From Streptomyces sp. NBC_01304 (GTDB lineage: Bacteria > Actinomycetota > Actinomycetes > Streptomycetales > Streptomycetaceae): DNA of 64,000 nt. The notes below the pieces were generated by a model, which saw only the letters and a program-made list of their open reading frames with translations, was not told the DNA's origin and made no database searches. The stretch is taken from NCBI RefSeq assembly GCF_035975855.1, contig NZ_CP109055.1, positions 6,944,001-7,008,000 of the forward strand, written 5' to 3'. The position numbers and the translations under genes are program-made. Of this stretch, positions 1-8,057 are shown one piece after another. The first letter of the stretch is position 1. Every line of letters starts with the position of its first letter.

Positions 1-101
1 GGAGTTGCTCCCATCGCGACCGCGGCGGTGGCTCCGGCGGTGGCGGCGAGGAGGGTGCGTCTGGAAGGGCTGGTGGCGGTGCGGAGCCGGCGTTGCTGCA
101 C
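1..101 (-). CDS. Truncated Tat-type secreted protein (N-terminus only)
   Basis: Only the first 33 codons are in the window; the gene runs off the left edge. The GTG start at 101 has a GGAG 5 nt upstream. The peptide is a basic n-region, then SRRTLLA and an Ala-rich hydrophobic stretch, which is the layout of a twin-arginine signal peptide. The mature protein is absent, so its function cannot be named. Upstream lie two GAAACTT-type motifs (165-202) resembling operators of Streptomyces xylanolytic genes, which would suit a secreted polysaccharide-degrading enzyme; that link is inference. Confidence 0.6.
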   Translation of the reverse strand, partial: MQQRRLRTATSPSRRTLLAATAGATAAVAMGAT

Positions 102-164
102 TTTCGCTCCCAGGGCTGGAGTGAGTGGAACGGGGGCTGAGCCTGAGCACTGAACCTGACTGAA

Positions 165-202
165 GGAAACTTCCGAGGACATACGGATAGTCGGAAAGTT
201 TC
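165..202. promoter_or_regulatory. Paired GAAACTT-type operator candidates
   Basis: GGAAACTTCCG (165-175) and CGGAAAGTTTC (192-202) are inverted copies of one motif, centres about 27 bp apart and 65-90 bp upstream of the Tat-protein start. They resemble the CGAAACTTTCG-like palindromes described upstream of Streptomyces xylanase genes. Each copy deviates from that palindrome, so this is only a suggestion. Confidence 0.35.
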
Positions 203-356
203 TGCCAGTCAAGGGAGTTGGGGATTCAGGGGAACCCGTACGCCTACCCCTCCGTCCAACCGGCATGCTGCCGGAGAGTCTCCGCAGTGCGGTGTCGGCC
301 TCGCTGCTGGCTGCGAACGCTGACCTCCCTCTCCGCCGCACGCGGCCGGCAGCATG

Positions 357-396
357 CCGTCACCGGTGCGCCCCCCTCCGACAGCGCCGGTGACGG
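357..396 (-). terminator. Stem-loop after the sugar isomerase gene
   Basis: CCGTCACCGG (357-366) pairs perfectly with CCGGTGACGG (387-396) around a 20-nt loop, 25 nt beyond the minus-strand stop at 421. The rest of the 319-bp gap 102-420 holds a wider perfect 14-bp inverted repeat (261-274 with 346-359, core GGCATGCTGCC) and no credible gene. Confidence 0.5.
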
Positions 397-420
397 CTGT
401 ACTTTTGGGCGCGGCTCAGG

Positions 421-1221
421 TCAGGCCGACTCGTTCAGGAGCCGCGCCAGATGCTCCCGGCCTCCCGTCAGCAGGCCCGGCAGGGGCGCCGCCTCCGGGT
501 ACCACCGGGCCTCGTACTCCCAGCACAGCCACCCGTCCCAGCCGGCCCGGCTCAGCACCTCGACCAGCTCGGCCAGCGGCAGCACACCCTGGCCGAGGGC
601 GAGCGGCGTCGTGTCCTCGCCGGACGCGATGTCCTTGACCTGGACGTATCCGAGGTGCGGGGCCAGGGCCGCGTACGACTCGGCGGGCTGCTCGCCGCCC
701 AGCCATGTGTGCATCACGTCCCACAGGGCCCCGGCCTGCCGGTGCCCGACCTGGCCGAGGACGCGCATGGCCGCCGCACCCGTCCGGTGCGAGTCGTGGG
801 TCTCCAGCAGGATGCGGACCCCGAGGTCCGCGGCGATCTCCGCCGCCGCGCCGAGCCGTCGCGCGGCCGTGGCGTCGGCCTCCGCCTCGCTCTGCTCCTC
901 GCCGCCGCCGGGGAAGACGCGGATGTACGGCGCCCCCAGGTCGCGCGCGAGCTCGAGCAGCGCCCGGATCTCGACGAGTACCGGGCCGTCCTCGCCGGGC
1001 TCGGCCACGCGCGCGTACCCCGCGATGCCGAGGACCTCCACCCCGGCCGCCTTGAACTCGGCGGCCACATCGGCCCGTTCGGTGAGTCCGAGCCCGGTGT
1101 GCACCGGCTCCTCGGGATGGGCCCGCAGCTCCACGCCGTGGTAGCCGTGCGACGCGGCGAGCCACACCACGTCGGAGATCGGCAGTCCGGGCACACCGAG
1201 GGTGGAGAAGGCCAGCTTCAT
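421..1221 (-). CDS. Sugar phosphate isomerase/epimerase (AP-endonuclease-2-like TIM barrel)
   Basis: A 266-residue protein of the xylose-isomerase-like TIM-barrel superfamily, normal length for single-domain members. Visible family signatures are an early GYHGVELR strand, the acidic ETHDSH strand, the WDVMHTW metal-site strand and the YVQVKD strand near residue 190. Members isomerise, epimerise or dehydrate sugars using a divalent metal; the substrate cannot be told. ATG 1221 has GGAG 8 nt upstream. An eight-codon mini-ORF (MKLEPSP, stop overlapping this ATG) starts at 1241 and duplicates the ATGAAGCTGG of the true start. The gene reads toward the Tat-secreted gene, so a shared role in carbohydrate use is possible. 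Confidence 0.85.
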   Translation of the reverse strand: MKLAFSTLGVPGLPISDVVWLAASHGYHGVELRAHPEEPVHTGLGLTERADVAAEFKAAGVEVLGIAGYARVAEPGEDGPVLVEIRALLELARDLGAPYIRVFPGGGEEQSEAEADATAARRLGAAAEIAADLGVRILLETHDSHRTGAAAMRVLGQVGHRQAGALWDVMHTWLGGEQPAESYAALAPHLGYVQVKDIASGEDTTPLALGQGVLPLAELVEVLSRAGWDGWLCWEYEARWYPEAAPLPGLLTGGREHLARLLNESA

Positions 1222-1336
1222 GGCGAGGGCTCCAGCTTCATGGGGAAGGTCCGCAGGGAGTCGACCGGGGGATGAGGCGGACCCTAGGAAGCCCCGGCCA
1301 CCCCGTCAAGCAGGCGTTTCGCCGGGCGTTCGCGGT

Positions 1337-1861
1337 TCAAGCAGGAGTGTCGTGGAGCGCGAGCCGCCAGTCCTGCCCCACCACGTCCGCCCCGAAGAGC
1401 CGCTGGGGCTTCTCCGCCACCAGCACGAAGCCGTGCCGCTGATAGAGCGCACGGGCCGCCGCCAGCGCGTCCACCGTCCACAGCACGAGCTCCCGATAGC
1501 CCTGTCCGCGCGCGAAGTCGACGCAGGTACCCACCAGTTGGTCCCCGATGCCGTGCCCCCTGGCATCCGGCTCCACGAGGAGCAGCCGCAGCCGGGCGGT
1601 GCCGGGTGCGTCATCGCGTACGCACATGATCGAGCCGACCGGACGGCCGTCCAGCTCCGCGATCCACACGCGCTCCAGATACGGGTCGTGGTCCTGCGCG
1701 AAGTCGGCCACGATGCGGGCGATCAGACCCTCGTAGTCCGTGTTGTACCCCTGCTCGGTCGCGTACAGGGCGCCGTGGCGCTGGACGATCCAGCCCAGGT
1801 CGCCGGGGGCGGGGTCGCGGAGGCGGACGCCCGGGGGGCGGGCGGGGTCAGTCGAGGTCAT
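1337..1861 (-). CDS. GNAT-family N-acetyltransferase
   Basis: A 174-residue protein with the GNAT fold. The acetyl-CoA-binding motif A is clear: strand RLRLLLVEP followed by DARGHGIGDQLV (Arg/Gly-X-X-Gly-X-Gly/Ala type), then a C-terminal LYQRHGF motif B. Such enzymes transfer acetyl from acetyl-CoA to an amine; the acceptor is unknown. The start overlaps the end of the upstream Uma2 gene by 14 bp, so the two are probably co-transcribed and translationally coupled. No strong Shine-Dalgarno precedes ATG 1861, which fits coupling. A MarR-like N-terminal fusion seen in some relatives is absent here. Confidence 0.85.
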   Translation of the reverse strand: MTSTDPARPPGVRLRDPAPGDLGWIVQRHGALYATEQGYNTDYEGLIARIVADFAQDHDPYLERVWIAELDGRPVGSIMCVRDDAPGTARLRLLLVEPDARGHGIGDQLVGTCVDFARGQGYRELVLWTVDALAAARALYQRHGFVLVAEKPQRLFGADVVGQDWRLALHDTPA

Positions 1862-2423
1862 GGGAGCCGGGGAAGCTGTCGGTGTTGATGACGAGGTTCC
1901 GGTTCCCGCTGGTCGGCACGACCAAGTCCCGGCCGAAGGGCACTTCTTCGCGATCCCTGTACGTACGGTCGCGCTGTGGCTCGGTGTGCATGGTGCAGAG
2001 TGACGTCTCCGGGTCGATGGTCACGTAGACCGGGATGGCGCATTGCGCGTAGTGGCGGACCTTCTTCTCGAAGTCGCCGTCCCGGGTGCTCTGCGGGACG
2101 ACCTCCAGGATCGCGTCGACACTGTGCCACTCGAACCTTCCGCGCCGGTTGCGCCGGGCGGTCGGGGCGATCACGGTGAGGTCGGGGGAGTACCCGTACT
2201 CGGTGGATGGGAAGTCGACGATCACGTCGCCGAGAACGACGCCGCCTCCCTCAAGTCGCCGGTCGATCTGCGCGGCCACCGACAGGACGATGTCCGACTG
2301 TTGTACGGTCCGCGGCGTCATGAGGATCCGGCCGTCGGTGATCTCGACGCGATAGCCGCGGGGCAAGTTGGCGCCTTCCAGCACACCCCAGGCGCTGGGT
2401 ACGTCCATGGTCGTACTCGCCAT
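1848..2423 (-). CDS. Uma2-family (DUF820) restriction-endonuclease-like protein
   Basis: About 191 residues. The pattern GYRVEITDGRILMTP, then YSPDLTVIAP and a VDAILEVVPQST strand is that of Uma2/DUF820, with the PD-(D/E)XK core in the PDL...ILEV segment and a Lys in the following DGDFEKK. The family is very abundant in Streptomyces and its biological role is unsettled; nuclease activity is predicted from the fold. I chose ATG 2423 because GGAGG sits 4 nt upstream; an ATG nine codons earlier (2450) lacks a site. The 3' end overlaps the GNAT gene. Confidence 0.85.
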   Translation of the reverse strand: MASTTMDVPSAWGVLEGANLPRGYRVEITDGRILMTPRTVQQSDIVLSVAAQIDRRLEGGGVVLGDVIVDFPSTEYGYSPDLTVIAPTARRNRRGRFEWHSVDAILEVVPQSTRDGDFEKKVRHYAQCAIPVYVTIDPETSLCTMHTEPQRDRTYRDREEVPFGRDLVVPTSGNRNLVINTDSFPGSHDLD

Positions 2424-2507
2424 GACACCTCCGTAAGCCGGTATGACCAAAACGATAGCCGGGGGTGCACGGTCACTACCGGCCCCACGGCCCCGGCGAA
2501 CCCCGGA

Positions 2508-3548
2508 CTACCGACGCGGCGCCCCCGTGGACCCCCGCACCACCAGCTCCCCCCGCACCGTCCCCAACTCGCCCCCCGGCGCCTTCTCCCGCCCCATCGC
2601 GATCCGCCCCGCCCTGGCCCCCGCCGCATACAGCGGAAGCCGCACCGTGGTCAGTGCCGGGACCGCGTCCACGGAGAACGGCAGGTCGTCGAAGCCGGCC
2701 ACCGACACGTCCTCCGGAATCCGCAGCCCCGCCTCCCGCAGCGCCGCGCACGCGCCAAGCGCGACCGTGTCGTTGGCCGCGACGATCGCGGTCAAGTCGG
2801 GGTCCAGGCGCAGGAGTTCACGGGCCGCCTCGTACCCGGTGCCGCGGTCGTAGGGCCCGTGCAGGACCGGCCCGAGGGCCACCCCCGCCGCCTCGATGGC
2901 GTCCTTGTGCCCTTCGAGACGGTGCCGGGTGGTGGTGCGCTCTTCGGGGCCCGCGATGTAGCCGATGCGCTGGTGGCCGAGGGTGAGCAGGTGCTCGGTG
3001 AGCTCGCGGCCGCCGCCGCGGTTGTCGAAGGTCAGGGCGATCGCGTCGGTGTCGGGCGCGGGTGGTCGCCCGCACAGCACGACGCGCGTGCCCGAGTCGG
3101 TCAGGCGCTGCAACTTCGCGGTGAGCGCGGCCGCGTGCCCGGCGTCCTCGATCGCACCGCCGGTGATGACGACGGCGGCGGCGCGCTGACGCTGGAGCAG
3201 GGTGAGGTAGGTGAGTTCGCGGTCCGGGGAGCCCCCCGTGTTGCAGACCACCGCCAGCCGCTCGCCGCCCGCGCGCCCGCCCGGACCCCCGATCTCGGAC
3301 TGCACCGCACCGGCCATGATCCCGAAGAAGGGGTCGGCGATGTCGTTGACGAGGATGCCGACCAGGTCCGAGGTGGCGGCGGCGAGCGAGCTCGCGGGCC
3401 CGTTCAGTACGTAGTCCAGCTCGTCGACGGCTTTCAGGACGCGCTCGCGGGTCGCCGCGGCCACCGGGTAATTGCCGTTCAGTACGCGGGAAACGGTGGC
3501 GGGAGAGACCTGGGCGCGGGCCGCCACGTCCGCCAGGGTCACGGTCAT
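2508..3548 (-). CDS. LacI-family transcriptional regulator
   Basis: 346 residues. The N-terminal helix-turn-helix (LADVAARAQVSPATVSRVLN) is the textbook LacI DNA-binding motif including the hinge region, followed by a periplasmic-binding-protein-like sensor with the usual VGILVNDIADPFFG opening and GFDDLPFSVDAVPALTTVR near the end. ATG 3548 has GGAGG about 7 nt upstream. It is transcribed divergently from the 3702-7078 operon, and a LacI-type palindrome lies between them (3665-3680), so it very likely represses that operon and perhaps itself. The inducer is presumably a sugar or an oxidised sugar from the pathway; that is inference. Confidence 0.92.
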   Translation of the reverse strand: MTVTLADVAARAQVSPATVSRVLNGNYPVAAATRERVLKAVDELDYVLNGPASSLAAATSDLVGILVNDIADPFFGIMAGAVQSEIGGPGGRAGGERLAVVCNTGGSPDRELTYLTLLQRQRAAAVVITGGAIEDAGHAAALTAKLQRLTDSGTRVVLCGRPPAPDTDAIALTFDNRGGGRELTEHLLTLGHQRIGYIAGPEERTTTRHRLEGHKDAIEAAGVALGPVLHGPYDRGTGYEAARELLRLDPDLTAIVAANDTVALGACAALREAGLRIPEDVSVAGFDDLPFSVDAVPALTTVRLPLYAAGARAGRIAMGREKAPGGELGTVRGELVVRGSTGAPRR

Positions 3549-3664
3549 CTCGTTGCCTCCGGGGTGCGCATGAGTGCTCAGAGCGGGCCGCCGCGGGTGC
3601 TTTGCCGGCACTTGGCCCGGGCCCCTTGTGAGGGGGTTGTCAGGCAGGCTAGCTTTTACCTGGA

Positions 3665-3680
3665 TAGAAAGCGCTTACTA
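3665..3680. promoter_or_regulatory. LacI-family operator
   Basis: TAGAAAGC-GCTTACTA is a palindrome with 7 of 8 matching positions per arm and the central CGCG/GCGC-type core typical of LacI/GalR sites. It lies 22-37 bp upstream of the GTG start at 3702 and between the divergent regulator and its putative target operon. Confidence 0.75.
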
Positions 3681-3701
3681 AGGGCGTACGGAGGGACTTT
3701 C

Positions 3702-4847
3702 GTGACACGCAAGACGGTGCGCATCGCCATGAACGGTGTGACGGGGCGCATGGGCCACCGCCAACACCTCGTCCGCTCGATCCTCGCGCTGCGCGAGCAG
3801 GGCGGCCTCGACCTCGGGGACGGCACGGTCCTGTGGCCGGAGCCGGTCCTCATTGGCCGCCGCGAGCACGCGCTGCGCGCGCTCGCCGAGGCGCACGGTC
3901 TGGAGCACTGGACGACGGACCTCGACGCGGTCCTCGCGGACGACTCGATCGACATCTACTTCGACGCGCAGGTCACCTCCGCCCGCGAGGAAGCCGTGAA
4001 GCGGGCGATCGCGGCGGGCAAGCACGTCTACATCGAGAAGCCCAGCGCCACTTCGCTGGACGGCGCCCTCGAACTGGCCCGCCTCGCACAGGCCGCGGGG
4101 ATCAAGCACGGCGTCGTACAGGACAAGATCTTCCTGCCGGGCCTGCTCAAGCTGAAGCGCCTCATCGACGGCGGCTTCTTCGGGCGGATCCTGTCCGTGC
4201 GCGGGGAGTTCGGCTACTGGGTCTTCGAGGGCGACTGGCAGGACGCGCAGCGCCCCTCGTGGAACTACCGGGCCGAGGACGGCGGCGGCATCGTCGTGGA
4301 CATGTTCCCGCACTGGGAGTACGTGCTCCACGAGCTCTTCGGCCGGGTGAAGTCGGTGACCGCCCTGGCCGCGACCCACATCCCGCAGCGCTGGGACGAG
4401 CAGTCGAAGCCCTATGACGCGACCGCCGACGACGCCGCGTACGGCATCTTCGAGCTGGAGGGCGGCGCGATCGCCCAGATCAACTCGTCCTGGGCGGTCC
4501 GCGTGAACCGCGACGAGCTGGTCGAGTTCCAGGTGGACGGCACGGAGGGCTCGGCGGTCGCGGGCCTGCGCAACTGCCGCGCCCAGCACCGCTCGGCGAC
4601 CCCCAAGCCGGTCTGGAACCCGGACATCCCGGCGACGGAGCCCTTCCGCGACCAGTGGCAGGAGGTCCCCGACAACGGCGACTTCGACAACGGCTTCAAG
4701 GTCCAGTGGGAACTGTTCCTGCGCCACGTGGTGCTCGACGAGCCCTACCACTGGGACCTGTTCGCGGGGGCGCGCGGGGTGCAGCTGGCGGAGTTGGGGC
4801 TGCGGTCTTCCACGGAGGGGCGGCGGTTCGAGGTGCCGGAGTTGTGA
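3702..4847 (+). CDS. Gfo/Idh/MocA-family oxidoreductase
   Basis: 381 residues. An N-terminal Rossmann fold (VRIAMNGVTGRMGH) is followed by the EKPSA motif around residue 115 that carries the family Lys, and a C-terminal alpha/beta domain with ADDAAYGIFELEGGAI. These enzymes use NAD(P) to oxidise or reduce a sugar hydroxyl or keto group. GTG 3702 is preceded by GGAGGGA at good spacing. It opens an operon with the DUF993 protein and a TIM-barrel isomerase, under a LacI operator. Oxidation to a 3-keto or inosose-type intermediate that the later enzymes rearrange or cleave is plausible, but the substrate is not visible. Confidence 0.9.
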   Translation: MTRKTVRIAMNGVTGRMGHRQHLVRSILALREQGGLDLGDGTVLWPEPVLIGRREHALRALAEAHGLEHWTTDLDAVLADDSIDIYFDAQVTSAREEAVKRAIAAGKHVYIEKPSATSLDGALELARLAQAAGIKHGVVQDKIFLPGLLKLKRLIDGGFFGRILSVRGEFGYWVFEGDWQDAQRPSWNYRAEDGGGIVVDMFPHWEYVLHELFGRVKSVTALAATHIPQRWDEQSKPYDATADDAAYGIFELEGGAIAQINSSWAVRVNRDELVEFQVDGTEGSAVAGLRNCRAQHRSATPKPVWNPDIPATEPFRDQWQEVPDNGDFDNGFKVQWELFLRHVVLDEPYHWDLFAGARGVQLAELGLRSSTEGRRFEVPEL

Positions 4848-4906
4848 GTCGTCCATTCCGTCCTGGGGCCGCTGCTCTCTTTCCATCCCGTCCTGGGTTC
4901 GCATTC

Positions 4907-5026
4907 TCAGCCTGTCCGGCGTTTGAGGACGAGCGCGACTCGGGGGTCTGGGGGCGGAGCCCCCAGTACCTCAGCCGACACCAAGCGGCGCAGCCTTTCG
5001 GGAAGGGACGGGTAGGGGACAAATCC
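4907..5026 (+). repeat. Dispersed intergenic repeat, copy 1
   Basis: Begins with CCTGTCCGGCGTTTGAGGAC, continues through an 8-bp stem CTGGGGGC-GGA-GCCCCCAG (4948-4966) and ends in GGGAAGGGACGGGTAGGGG. It fills the 225-bp gap inside the operon, so it may attenuate transcription between the first and second genes. Other copies are listed separately. Confidence 0.8.
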
Positions 5027-5072
5027 CACCCACCACGTACCCGCACCCGGCGACGCACCCCGGAGGTGCCCT

Positions 5073-6230
5073 GTGATCCAACTCCCTGACGCCAAGGGCG
5101 AACTCCACACCTACGCCCCGCGTACGGAGCCGCTCCAAGCCCACCCTGATGGAAGCCCCCTGACCTCCCGTACGGTCTTCTCGGCCGCCCACGTGGTGGC
5201 GGACCCCTTCGCCGACATATCCCCCGACGACCCGGCAGGGATCGACTGGGACGCCACCCTGGCCTTCCGCCACCACCTGTGGTCGCACGGCCTGGGAGTG
5301 GCCGAGGCGATGGACACCGCACAGCGCGGCATGGGCCTGGACTGGGCCGGTGCTGCCGAACTGATCCGGCGCTCCGCGGCAGAGGCCAAGGCGGTCGGCG
5401 GCCTGATCGCCTGCGGAGTGGGCACCGACCAACTGACGCTTCCCCCGGCCTCCTTGAGCCAGGTGCTGGAGGCGTACGAGGACCAGCTGACCGTGGTCGA
5501 GGACAGCGGCGCCCAGGCCATCCTGATGGCGTCCCGCGCCCTGGCCGCCGTGGCCCGCGGCCCCGAGGACTACCTCGACCTGTACGGCCACCTGCTGCGC
5601 CAGGCCTCCGCGCCGGTGATCCTGCACTGGCTGGGCCCGATGTTCGATCCCGCCCTGGAGGGCTACTGGGGCTCCACCGACCTGGACGCGGCGACCGAGA
5701 CCTTCCTGGAGGTCATCGCCGCGCACCCCGACAAGGTCGACGGCATCAAGGTCTCCCTCCTGGACGCCGACCGCGAGATCGCCCTGCGTCGCCGGCTGCC
5801 CCAGGGCGTGCGCTGCTACACGGGCGACGACTTCAACTACCCCGAACTGATCGCGGGCGACGACCACGGTTTCAGCCACGCCCTGCTCGGCATCTTCGAC
5901 CCGCTGGGCCCCCTCGCGGCCGAGGCGGTACGGGTCCTCGACACCGGCGACGTGGAGAAGTTCCGCGAACTCCTCGATCCCACCGTCGAGTTGTCCCGCC
6001 ACCTCTTCCAGCCCCCGACCCGCTACTACAAGACGGGCGTGGTCTTCCTGGCCTGGCTGGCGGGCCATCAGTCCCACTTCACGATGGTGGGCGGCCTGCA
6101 GTCGGCCCGCTCGCTGCCGCACTTCGCGCGCGCCTATGAACTGGCCGACGGCCTCGGCCTGTTCCCGGACCCGGCGCTGGCGGAGGCCCGCATGAAGTCC
6201 CTGCTGAACGTGTACGGAGTGACCCCATGA
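5073..6230 (+). CDS. DUF993-family protein (dihydrodipicolinate-synthase-like fold)
   Basis: 385 residues, single domain. It reads as a TIM-barrel lyase: LIACGVGTDQL, ILHWLGPMFDP and VDGIKVSLLDADREI are internal strands; the last carries a Lys where aldolase/DHDPS-like enzymes hold the Schiff-base Lys. I recognise it as DUF993, a family of mainly actinobacterial proteins usually beside Gfo/Idh oxidoreductases and TIM-barrel isomerases. The reaction is not established to my knowledge; cleavage or dehydration of an oxidised sugar acid is inference. GTG 5073 has GGAGGTG upstream. Its stop overlaps the next gene (ATGA), indicating coupling. Confidence 0.85.
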   Translation: MIQLPDAKGELHTYAPRTEPLQAHPDGSPLTSRTVFSAAHVVADPFADISPDDPAGIDWDATLAFRHHLWSHGLGVAEAMDTAQRGMGLDWAGAAELIRRSAAEAKAVGGLIACGVGTDQLTLPPASLSQVLEAYEDQLTVVEDSGAQAILMASRALAAVARGPEDYLDLYGHLLRQASAPVILHWLGPMFDPALEGYWGSTDLDAATETFLEVIAAHPDKVDGIKVSLLDADREIALRRRLPQGVRCYTGDDFNYPELIAGDDHGFSHALLGIFDPLGPLAAEAVRVLDTGDVEKFRELLDPTVELSRHLFQPPTRYYKTGVVFLAWLAGHQSHFTMVGGLQSARSLPHFARAYELADGLGLFPDPALAEARMKSLLNVYGVTP

Positions 6231-7078
6231 CGGAGCTGTCCCGCATCGAGGGCGACCTGTCCCGCTTCTCGATCAACCAGATGACGGTGAAGCAACTGCT
6301 CCTGCCCGAGCTGGTGGACGCCTGCCTGGAGCTGGGCATCCCCGGCATCGGCCTGTGGCGCGAGCCGGTCCAGGAGTACGGCGTGGTGTCCGCCGCCAAA
6401 CTCCTGCGCGACATGGGCATCACGGTGACCACCCTGTGCCGCGGCGGGTTCTTCACGGCCATCGACCCGCACGCGCGCGTGGCCGCCATCGACGACAACA
6501 AGGCGGCCATCGACGAGGCGGCGACCCTGGGCACCGACACCCTGGTCCTGGTGTCGGGGGGCCTCCCGGAGGGCAGCCGCGACCTGTCCGGCGCCCGCGA
6601 GCGGGTCGGCGACGCCTTGGCCGAACTGGCCCCGTACGCGGCCGAGCGGGGCGTGCGCCTGGCCATCGAGCCCCTCCACCCGATGTTCGCGGCCGACCGC
6701 TGCGTGATCTCCACCCTGGCCCAGGCCCTCGACCTGGCGGACCGCTTCCCCGCCTCCCAGGTGGGCGTCTGCGTGGACTCGTACCACGTGTGGTGGGACG
6801 ACCAGGCCCCCACCCAGATCGTCCGCGCCGCCGACGCGGGGCGTCTGCACGCGTTCCAACTCGCCGACTGGGTGACCCCGTTGCCCGAGGGCGTCCTTAC
6901 CGGGCGCGGCCAGCTCGGCGACGGTGCGATCGACATGAGGGAGTGGCGCGGGTACGTGGATCAGCAGGGTTACACGGGGCCCATCGAGGTCGAGCTCTTC
7001 AACGAGGCGTTGTGGGCGCGGGACGGGCGCGAGGTCCTGCGGGAGACGGCGGAGCGCTTCGTGGCACACGCCTGCTGA
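6227..7078 (+). CDS. Sugar phosphate isomerase/epimerase (TIM barrel)
   Basis: 283 residues of the same superfamily as the 421-1221 gene, but only distantly similar. The metal-site strands are visible: LAIEPLHPMF, GVCVDSYHVWW, HAFQLADWV and a C-terminal PIEVELFNE. It is the last gene of the LacI-controlled operon; the ATGA overlap with DUF993 implies stoichiometric expression. The Glu/Asp/His/Glu metal set appears complete, so it should be an active metal-dependent isomerase, epimerase or dehydratase. The substrate is unknown. Confidence 0.88.
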   Translation: MTELSRIEGDLSRFSINQMTVKQLLLPELVDACLELGIPGIGLWREPVQEYGVVSAAKLLRDMGITVTTLCRGGFFTAIDPHARVAAIDDNKAAIDEAATLGTDTLVLVSGGLPEGSRDLSGARERVGDALAELAPYAAERGVRLAIEPLHPMFAADRCVISTLAQALDLADRFPASQVGVCVDSYHVWWDDQAPTQIVRAADAGRLHAFQLADWVTPLPEGVLTGRGQLGDGAIDMREWRGYVDQQGYTGPIEVELFNEALWARDGREVLRETAERFVAHAC

Positions 7079-7093
7079 TTTCTCCCCGAAATC

Positions 7094-7194
7094 CCTCAAA
7101 CGCCGGACGGGCTGATTTATCAGCCCGTCCGGCGTTTGAGGACAGTCTTTTGAAGCCGGCGGCAGCCTTACGGGAAGGGGCGGGGTGGGGACTA
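7094..7194 (+). repeat. Dispersed repeat, copy 2, with perfect 22-bp stem (bidirectional terminator)
   Basis: A perfect inverted repeat (7094-7115 with 7120-7141, 4-nt loop TTTA) built from the CAAACGCCGGACGGGCTG core and its complement is followed by the tail ...GGGAAGGGGCGGGGTGGGG. It sits between convergent genes and reaches into the stop codon of the DUF937 gene at 7192. It should form a strong hairpin in either transcript. Confidence 0.85.
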
Positions 7195-7746
7195 CTTCTT
7201 TCCGCCACCCAAAATGCTGCCCAGGATCGCGCCCAGATCCAGCCCACCCGACTCGCCGGAGGCGGGCGCGGGCGCCGCGCCGGGTGCCGGGGCCGGAGCC
7301 CCCGCCTGAGCCGCGCCCGGGTTCTTAGCGCGCTTGTTCATCGCCGCGATGATCACCGGGATCAGCATCGCGATACCCGCCGCGATCTTCTCCGCGGGCA
7401 GCCCCGTCTTCTTGGCCACCGCTTCGGCGACCGGCTTGCTCATCTTCGCGAGCATGCCGGACATCATGGTGCCGCCGAGCATCCCGCCCAGGCCGCCGCC
7501 GAGCGCGGCCACACCCTGCAGCGGGGCATCGGCAGCGCCTGCGAAGGCCTGCTTGACCTCGTCGACGTCTTCGGGCGCGCCCGAAGCCTTCTCCTGGATG
7601 CCGGTGCTGAGCGCCGCGACGGTGTCGCCCACGAAGCCGCGAGCGGTCTCCGGGGTCGCGTCGGGGCCCAGGAGACCGGCGATCTCCTGGAGCTTGTCGT
7701 CGTTGAGCTCGTCCAGCACGTCCTGCTCGAGGGAATTCTCGCTCAT
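7192..7746 (-). CDS. DUF937 domain-containing protein
   Basis: 184 residues. The N-terminal two thirds match the DUF937 pattern: a helical SLEQDVLDELNDDKLQEIAGLLG start, a Gly/Met-rich middle (GGGLGGMLGG) and a hydrophobic KIAAGIAMLIPVIIAAM helix. The C-terminus is an Ala/Pro linker followed by LGAILGSILGGGKK, a Gly-rich tail seen in many actinobacterial members. Function is unknown; no signal peptide is visible, so it is presumably cytoplasmic. The start lacks a strong ribosome site. It is convergent with the sugar operon, separated by a large hairpin. Confidence 0.85.
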   Translation of the reverse strand: MSENSLEQDVLDELNDDKLQEIAGLLGPDATPETARGFVGDTVAALSTGIQEKASGAPEDVDEVKQAFAGAADAPLQGVAALGGGLGGMLGGTMMSGMLAKMSKPVAEAVAKKTGLPAEKIAAGIAMLIPVIIAAMNKRAKNPGAAQAGAPAPAPGAAPAPASGESGGLDLGAILGSILGGGKK

Positions 7747-7961
7747 GCCTGAAACGCTACGACCACCCGGCTATGTCGGCATTTCGGAGGCCCCCAGCAA
7801 GCTGCTGAAAATTACTCGGCGGAGTCGTACAACCCTTGCCGGGTGACGTGGGTCGTACTTGGCATCAGGACCGCCGGAGGGGGATCTGGGGGGATCGGGG
7901 GGTTCTGACACGGAGGGGGAAACCGAGGGGGTTCGGCCGACGGGCCGGGCCCCCTCGAAGT

Positions 7962-8017
7962 TTGTCCACAGCTTCACAGTCGTGCGTCCTCAGCCGCAGG
8001 CGACCGAGTTGTCCACA
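7962..8017 (+). promoter_or_regulatory. Two DnaA boxes upstream of recD2
   Basis: Two identical TTGTCCACA nonamers (7962-7970 and 8009-8017), the preferred DnaA-box sequence in Streptomyces, lie in the same orientation 47 bp apart and 41-96 bp before the helicase ATG. The remainder of the 311-bp gap 7747-8057 shows no gene. A DnaA role in regulating recD2 or titrating DnaA is inference. Confidence 0.6.
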
Positions 8018-8057
8018 GGCCGCCCGCGCTGTCGGACCCGGGCGATAGCGTCGGATC

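Noticed and set aside
2043..3701. Long plus-strand frame running into the Gfo/Idh gene
   Set aside because: It is antisense to the LacI and Uma2 genes and lacks protein-like composition before GTG 3702, where the ribosome site and family N-terminus begin.
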